A DNA stretch of 64,000 nucleotides from assembly GCA_038255145.1 (NCBI GenBank), contig JBBSLP010000025.1:1-64000 (forward strand), given 5' to 3'. Under the pieces are notes generated by a model that was given only the letters and a program-made list of their open reading frames with translations, had not been told where the DNA came from and searched no databases. The DNA comes from WHTX01 sp038255145. GTDB lineage: Bacteria; Actinomycetota; Acidimicrobiia; Acidimicrobiales; CAIXPF01. The position numbers were made by a program, and so were the translations under genes. Below, in pieces: positions 59,863-64,000 of the stretch; positions within the stretch are counted from its first letter, which is position 1; the number at the start of each line of letters is the position of its first letter.

Positions 59863-61230
59863 TCAGACGGTGAGGACGAGGGCCATGCCGCCCACGGCCG
59901 AGGCCACGACCAGGGCCAACAGCGGGTACTGGACCTTGAGGGCCAGGTCGTGGCGCTCGCGGCGCAGGGCCCGGTCGTGCAGGACGAGTACGGCGGCGGC
60001 GTGGCCCGCCACCACCAGGGCGAACTGGGCCCAGGCCACCTGCCCGGTGGTGGCGGCCGAGTAGTTCACGTACCAGTCGGCCGCGCCCAGCAGGTCCCAG
60101 CCCCGCAGGAAGGGGTCGGTCAGCTGGATGGCCAGGGTCTGGCTGTCGAGGATGATGGGCCAGGCGTAGTGAGCCACGGTGAGGACCACGGCCAGGGGGG
60201 CGAGCGCGGGGACGAAGGCCCGGCCCACCTCGTCCGCCCCACGCCCGGCCAGACGGCCCGACAACCATGCCGCGGTCAGGTAGGCCGCAGCCACCAGGGC
60301 GATGCTCCAGGCCAGGCCCAGGGTGCCCAACAGGGTGAAGTCCCAGCCGCGGTGGGTGTCGGTCGTCTTCAGCCACCACGGCAACCGGCTGAGGCCGTCG
60401 AAGGTGACCACCCCCAGGGCGCTGAGCACCACGGCCAGGAGCACCGGGCTGCCGGTCACCGCGCCCAGCCCGGCCACCGGCGGTCTCAGGCGGAGGGGAC
60501 CGGGCCCCCCGTCGTCGTCGTGCGTGCGGGCCAAGGGGGCCAGGCTGGCCAATAGGGCGAAGTAGACGGTGAAGCTCTCGCCCCGGGCCAGCCAGCCCCG
60601 GCCGTAGCGGGCCACCAGGCCGAGGTGGGCGACGACGTAGACGAGCACGGCCCAGCCCAGGACCCGGGGGGTGGCTGGCGAGTGGTAGGCGAGCATGAAC
60701 CAGCCCAGGGCGACGATGCCGGCCGGGGCGGTGATGCGGACCAGGCCGTCGGGCACGGGCCGGTCGTGACGGCCGAGGCCGCCGCCGACCAGGGCCCGGG
60801 CCAGGGTGTCGAGGGGGCTGATGGCTCCCCACACGTCCCCCACCAGGGGGGACAGGATCTGCAGGCCGATCCAGAACACCAGGTAGACGAGCAGCGGGGT
60901 GGGGTTGCCCGAGACCTGGGCCGGGCCCAGGAAGGCCGCGGCCAGGGTCAGGGCCAACACCCCCAGCGCCACGACCCGGCCCCCGATGCCCACGGCGCGG
61001 GCGGCCACGTCGACGGGTCGGGGCACGGCGGTGCCCACCGCGGCCTCGGCCAGGCGGGGGGTGACCCAGACCACGCCGAGCACGCCGAAGAGGATGACGA
61101 CGATGGCGCCGGCCCCCCAGGCCAGCTGCCAGGTCTCGAGGGGCAGTGACCCGCCGGCGCCGCCGTGGGCCCAGGCCGGGGGCGCCGTGGCCACGCTGAG
61201 CGCCGCGGCCGCCGCGCCCGCTCCGGTCAC
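59863..61230 (-). CDS. Large multi-pass membrane protein (annotated as fenitrothion hydrolase in relatives)
   Basis: A 455-aa protein with about 11-12 hydrophobic segments and a Tat/Sec-like N-terminus (AALSVATAPPAWAHGGAGG). Recognisable blocks are GDVWGAISPLDTLARAL near residues 130-146, the LGWFMLAYHSPATPRVLGW segment, and ADWYVNYSAATTGQVAWAQFALVVAGHAAAVLVLHDRAL near the end. His and Asp residues near membrane ends may bind metal or heme. Relatives occur across Actinobacteria, mostly unstudied. It starts at GTG and is divergent from the PHP gene. Function unknown. Confidence 0.78.
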   Translation of the reverse strand: MTGAGAAAAALSVATAPPAWAHGGAGGSLPLETWQLAWGAGAIVVILFGVLGVVWVTPRLAEAAVGTAVPRPVDVAARAVGIGGRVVALGVLALTLAAAFLGPAQVSGNPTPLLVYLVFWIGLQILSPLVGDVWGAISPLDTLARALVGGGLGRHDRPVPDGLVRITAPAGIVALGWFMLAYHSPATPRVLGWAVLVYVVAHLGLVARYGRGWLARGESFTVYFALLASLAPLARTHDDDGGPGPLRLRPPVAGLGAVTGSPVLLAVVLSALGVVTFDGLSRLPWWLKTTDTHRGWDFTLLGTLGLAWSIALVAAAYLTAAWLSGRLAGRGADEVGRAFVPALAPLAVVLTVAHYAWPIILDSQTLAIQLTDPFLRGWDLLGAADWYVNYSAATTGQVAWAQFALVVAGHAAAVLVLHDRALRRERHDLALKVQYPLLALVVASAVGGMALVLTV

Positions 61231-61436
61231 CTTGGCGGGTAGGCCCCGTCGGGCCCGGTGGCGCCGCGGGGTGGGGGCGGTCAGCGCCGTCCTACCTGGG
61301 GCACCGGCCTGCCTCCTCCGAAGGGTCCGTGGAACGGAAGGAGCCTACCGGCGCCGCTGCCCCGCCACCCGCCGCCAGGTTCCCGTGGCGCCGGGCGCAC
61401 CGTCCGTGGCGTTGGGCGTGTCGGGGTGGAGGCATC

Positions 61437-61442
61437 TACCGT
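61437..61442 (+). promoter_or_regulatory. Leaderless -10 element (TACCGT) for the PHP-domain gene
   Basis: TACCGT, 8 nt (TGGCGCAG), ATG-61451. Confidence 0.5.
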
Positions 61443-61450
61443 TGGCGCAG

Positions 61451-62161
61451 ATGCTGCCCTCGCCCGCCGCCGTCGAACGCCACCCCCACCTGGGCCAGCC
61501 GCAGCGGCCGGGCTGGGTGCGGGTCGACATGCACACCCACACCATGTGGTCGGGTGATTCGACGACCACGCCCGACGAGGTCGAAGAGGCCGTGGTGGCT
61601 GCGGGGATCGATGTGCTGTGCATCACCGACCACAACGCCATCAAGGGTGCCTTCGAGCTGGCCAAGGTGCTGCCCTGTCGGGTCATCGTGGGCGAGGAGA
61701 TCAAGACCCACGTGGGTGAGGTCATCGGCCTGTTCATGAGCGAGCGCATCCCCTTCGGGCTGCGCCACCTCGAGGTGGCCGAGCGCATCCGGGCCCAGGG
61801 CGCCCTCGTCTACGTGCCCCACCCCTTCGATCCCCTGCGCACCAACCTGGCCGAGCACGCCCTGGTCGAGCTGGTGGAGCTGGGTCTGGTCGACGCCGTC
61901 GAGGCGTACAACGCCAAGACCTCCCTGGCCAGCCTGAACCAGAAGGCGGCCGACTTCGCCGTGGAGCGGGGGGTGCTGGCCGGGGCGGGCAGCGACGCCC
62001 ACGTGCCCGAGGCCCTGGGTGCTGCCTACGTGGAGATGCCCGACTTCGACGGGCCGGCGTCCTTCCTCGCGTCCCTGGCCCAGGCCGAGGTGGTCGGCCA
62101 CCACTTCGACGCGGCACGCCGCTGGCGCCCCCGCATCGTGCCCTCCACCACCGTCGACTGA
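61451..62161 (+). CDS. PHP-domain phosphoesterase
   Basis: A 236-aa PHP protein with a complete metal set: DMHTHTMWSGDSTT (His-x-His) near residues 26-39, CITDHNAIKGA (Asp-His), VGEEIKT (Glu), VPHPFDP (His) and GAGSDAHVPEALG (Asp-x-His). This is the short PHP group seen with nucleases, histidinol phosphatases and 3',5'-nucleotide phosphatases; the exact substrate is open. Start supported by the leaderless spacing. Confidence 0.92.
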   Translation: MLPSPAAVERHPHLGQPQRPGWVRVDMHTHTMWSGDSTTTPDEVEEAVVAAGIDVLCITDHNAIKGAFELAKVLPCRVIVGEEIKTHVGEVIGLFMSERIPFGLRHLEVAERIRAQGALVYVPHPFDPLRTNLAEHALVELVELGLVDAVEAYNAKTSLASLNQKAADFAVERGVLAGAGSDAHVPEALGAAYVEMPDFDGPASFLASLAQAEVVGHHFDAARRWRPRIVPSTTVD

Positions 62162-62373
62162 CCCCGCTGGCCCGCCGCCGGGGGCCGGGCCGTCGGGTGG
62201 AGCGCAGGCGTGCTCATGCGGGGCCGATGCGCTGCCATCGTGACGGCCATCACCACAGCGAATCGTCGTCGAATCGACGGGGTGACCGGCGGCGCAGCAC
62301 CAAGCGCATCATGGCGCGCCGCGCCGGCAGGACCAGGGCAGCCGGGTCGGGCTGGCTCGAGCGGCGCAGGGCG
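62162..62373. other. Short intergenic region, nothing recognised
   Basis: 212 bp between convergent PHP and mtnP. It contains the direct repeat CGAATCG separated by 4 bp (62258-62275 approx.) but no convincing gene, RNA or strong hairpin. Confidence 0.4.
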
Positions 62374-63159
62374 CTAGGGCGCTGGCGACAGGGGGGTGGT
62401 GGCGATGGCCCGGTGCAGCACGCCGCGAACCCGCTCGACGTTGGAGCGGAAGAACTGGAAGACCTGGTCCATGGTCACGGGCTCGATGTCGTCGCGGCCT
62501 TCGAGGCCGGCGTCGTAGTCGGTGACCAGGGCCACGGCGGCATAGGGGATGCCGGCCTCCTTGGCCAGGGCGGCCTCGGGGTACTGGGTCATGTTCACCA
62601 CGTCCCAGCCCATCTGGGAGAACCAGCGCGACTCGGCCATGGTCGAGAAGCGGGGGCCCTGGATGACGACGACCGTGCCGCCCTCGTGCACGGTCACCCC
62701 CTCGGCGCGGGCCGCCTCGGCCAACACCGTGCTCAGGGCGTCGTCGTAGGGGTGGGCCATGGTGGTGTGGTTGGCACCTTCGTCGAAGAAGGTGTCGGCC
62801 CGGCCCGAGGTGCGGTCGACGAACTGGTCGAGGACCACGAAGTGGCCGGGTTCGAGGTGCACCTGCAGCGAGCCCACCGAGCACGGGGCGAAGATGGCCC
62901 CCACCCCGGCCTGTTGCATGGCGGCCATGTTGGCCCGGTAGTTGACCCGATGGGCGGGGAACTGGTGGTGGGCGCCGTGACGGGGCAGGAAGGCCACACG
63001 CCGACCGCCGAGGGTGCCGATGTGCAGCGGCGATGCCGGCGGCCCCCACGGGGTGTCCACGGCCACCTCCTCGATGTCGTCGAGGAGGGAGTAGAGGCCG
63101 GAACCGCCGAAGACGCCGATGCTGGCCAGCGGTTCGTCGACCGGTCGGGGGTCGGACAT
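62374..63159 (-). CDS. mtnP: S-methyl-5'-thioadenosine phosphorylase
   Basis: A 261-aa nucleoside phosphorylase of the MTAP/PNP class. Landmarks are GVFGGSGLYSLLDDIEEV at the N-terminus, the phosphate site LPRHGAHHQFPAHRVNYRAN near residues 58-77, APCSVGSLQVHLEPGHFVVLDQFVDRT, QGPRFSTMAESRWF and the purine/ribose site NMTQYPEAALAKEAGI. The S-x-Q-Y-P-E pattern favours MTA over inosine. It recycles MTA from polyamine and methionine metabolism. ATG-63159 lies 8 nt after TAGCTT. Confidence 0.93.
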   Translation of the reverse strand: MSDPRPVDEPLASIGVFGGSGLYSLLDDIEEVAVDTPWGPPASPLHIGTLGGRRVAFLPRHGAHHQFPAHRVNYRANMAAMQQAGVGAIFAPCSVGSLQVHLEPGHFVVLDQFVDRTSGRADTFFDEGANHTTMAHPYDDALSTVLAEAARAEGVTVHEGGTVVVIQGPRFSTMAESRWFSQMGWDVVNMTQYPEAALAKEAGIPYAAVALVTDYDAGLEGRDDIEPVTMDQVFQFFRSNVERVRGVLHRAIATTPLSPAP

Positions 63160-63167
63160 GGCGCCCG

Positions 63168-63173
63168 AAGCTA
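63168..63173 (-). promoter_or_regulatory. Leaderless -10 element (TAGCTT) for mtnP
   Basis: Minus-strand TAGCTT, 8 nt (CGGGCGCC), ATG-63159. It lies 10 bp from the FmdB stop, so mtnP may be transcribed on its own. Confidence 0.5.
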
Positions 63174-63182
63174 GCGGGAAGC

Positions 63183-63626
63183 TCAGCCCGCCGCCGCCTT
63201 GGGGGTGGTGCTGGAGCCGCCGCCCGAGGACCCTCCCGACGATCCGCCGGAGGATTCGCCGGAGGACCCGCCCGACGACCCCGAGCCGCTGTCCTTCTTG
63301 GCCGGGGTACTGCCCCCCGAGGAGGAGCTCGACGAGCTCGACGACTCGGACGGGGTCGACGACGAGGAGGAGCTACCCGAGTCGCTGCTGCTGCTCGAGC
63401 TGCTGCTGTCCGAGGATGCGGGCGTGGACGAGGAGGACGCCTTGGAGCGGCTGTCGTTCTTGTAGAAGCCGCTGCCCTTGAAGGCGATCCCCACCTTGGG
63501 GAAGACCTTGACCACCGCGATCTCCTCGCCGCAGTTGGTGCAGGCGGGGGTGCCCTCCTCGGTGAACGAGCGGGTGACGTCGAAGTGTTGGCCGCAGGTC
63601 TTGCAGCGGAACTCGTAGGTGGGCAT
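63183..63626 (-). CDS. FmdB-type zinc-ribbon protein with poly-Ser tail
   Basis: A 147-aa protein. Residues 1-50 are a CxxC-CxxC ribbon (RCKTCGQHFDV, then PACTNCGEEIAVVKVFPKVG) ending KGSGFYKND, the FmdB/zf-CxxC regulatory family pattern. The remaining two thirds are almost only Ser with some Gly, Thr and Pro, longer than the tails I would expect in the family. ATG-63626 has GGAGGAGA upstream. Function unknown; the ribbon may bind RNA or ribosomes. Confidence 0.9.
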   Translation of the reverse strand: MPTYEFRCKTCGQHFDVTRSFTEEGTPACTNCGEEIAVVKVFPKVGIAFKGSGFYKNDSRSKASSSSTPASSDSSSSSSSSDSGSSSSSSTPSESSSSSSSSSGGSTPAKKDSGSGSSGGSSGESSGGSSGGSSGGGSSTTPKAAAG

Positions 63627-63811
63627 GCCCCGGATCTCCTCCCGGTCGGCTCGACTGGCACTCGAGCGCGCCGAGTGCCAACGATACCCGCCGCCGTCAG
63701 GGCGACGAGAAGCGGTGCGAAGCGGTGCCGGTCAGGGCATCCTGGGACGACGGGGCTGTTCCCCCAACATCCTCCCCACATCCTCGTGCAGGCGAAGGAG
63801 ACGCACCAGCC

Positions 63812-64000
63812 ATGGCGAAGGCGGTCCGCAAGGCGGTCATCCCGGCCGCAGGCCTGGGCACCCGGTTCCTCCCGGTGACCAAGGCCATCCCCAAGGAGAT
63901 GCTGCCGGTCGTCGACCGACCGGCCATCCAGTACGTCGTCGAGGAGGCGGTCGCCGCGGGCATCGACGACATCCTCCTGGTGTCGAGCCCGTACAAGAAG
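63812..64000 (+). CDS. galU: UTP-glucose-1-phosphate uridylyltransferase, N-terminal part
   Basis: The first 63 codons before the window ends. KAVIPAAGLGTRFLPVTKAIPKEMLPVVDRPAIQYVVEEAV is diagnostic of GalU, with the nucleotide-binding GLGTRFLP loop and the KEMLP motif. AAGGAGA lies before ATG-63812. It makes UDP-glucose for envelope glycans. Confidence 0.95.
   Translation, partial: MAKAVRKAVIPAAGLGTRFLPVTKAIPKEMLPVVDRPAIQYVVEEAVAAGIDDILLVSSPYKK

Overview
The window is about 72% GC, gene-dense, and mixes actinobacterial signatures: two F420-type luciferase-like oxidoreductases, PPOX-fold flavoproteins, DUF3097, an Rpf-like transglycosylase, a TldD/TldE pair and the MEP-pathway gene dxs. I infer a free-living Actinomycetota, most likely class Acidimicrobiia. 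There is no rRNA, tRNA, CRISPR array, phage gene or recognisable transposase. The only evident DNA-binding regulator is a small ribbon-helix-helix antitoxin.

Layout. 0-2 kb: a truncated divergent gene, then an ABC-2 type exporter. 2-6.3 kb (-): a YcaQ-like glycosylase with an Ldh-type dehydrogenase, an MDR quinone reductase and a frameshifted enoyl-CoA hydratase. 6.3-9 kb (-): the alpha-E / circularly permuted ATP-grasp pair. 9-15.7 kb: a redoxin/2OG-oxygenase fusion, a CBS-containing site-2 protease, a TauE exporter, an SppA peptidase and a glycosyltransferase. 15.7-23.1 kb: hydrolases, a frameshifted PPOX protein, an HTH-like protein, a cupin, a secreted CAP protein and two LLM oxidoreductases. 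23.2-26.2 kb (+): a cell-envelope run ending in an OmpA-domain protein and an Rpf-like transglycosylase. 26.2-32.2 kb (-): a four-gene run of a phosphoesterase-fold protein, an SMC/YhaN-like coiled-coil protein, a RecB-like nuclease and an AI-2E-type permease. 32.2-46.5 kb: 3-hydroxybutyryl-CoA dehydrogenase, DUF3097-Nudix, an ABC-F ATPase, a subtilisin, an EEP hydrolase, three SDRs, an Nfu protein, a flavin monooxygenase-like protein and an HMG-CoA-synthase-like/OB-fold fusion. 46.4-56.8 kb: a SpoIIE-type phosphatase, an aldehyde dehydrogenase, a PIN/RHH toxin-antitoxin pair, an SCP2-type thiolase, dxs, a PAP2 protein and a thioesterase. 57-64 kb: tldD/tldE, a large membrane protein, a PHP phosphoesterase, mtnP, an FmdB protein and the start of galU.

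Most striking points. (1) The phosphoesterase/SMC-like pair at 28.7-32.2 kb has the architecture of SbcD/SbcC (YhaO/YhaN), but both partners appear to have lost their catalytic residues. The SMC-like partner also carries a membrane hairpin inside its coiled coil, and the pair sits upstream of a RecB-like nuclease with intact motifs. (2) Thirteen genes have a TANNNT hexamer ending exactly 6-8 nt before the start codon with no ribosome site between, which points to widespread leaderless transcription. (3) A 40-bp perfect palindrome covers the stop codon of the EEP gene. (4) A HMG-CoA-synthase-like protein has lost its catalytic Cys/His and zinc-ribbon cysteines. (5) Two genes are broken by single-base changes in C/G homopolymers, either real lesions or assembly errors.
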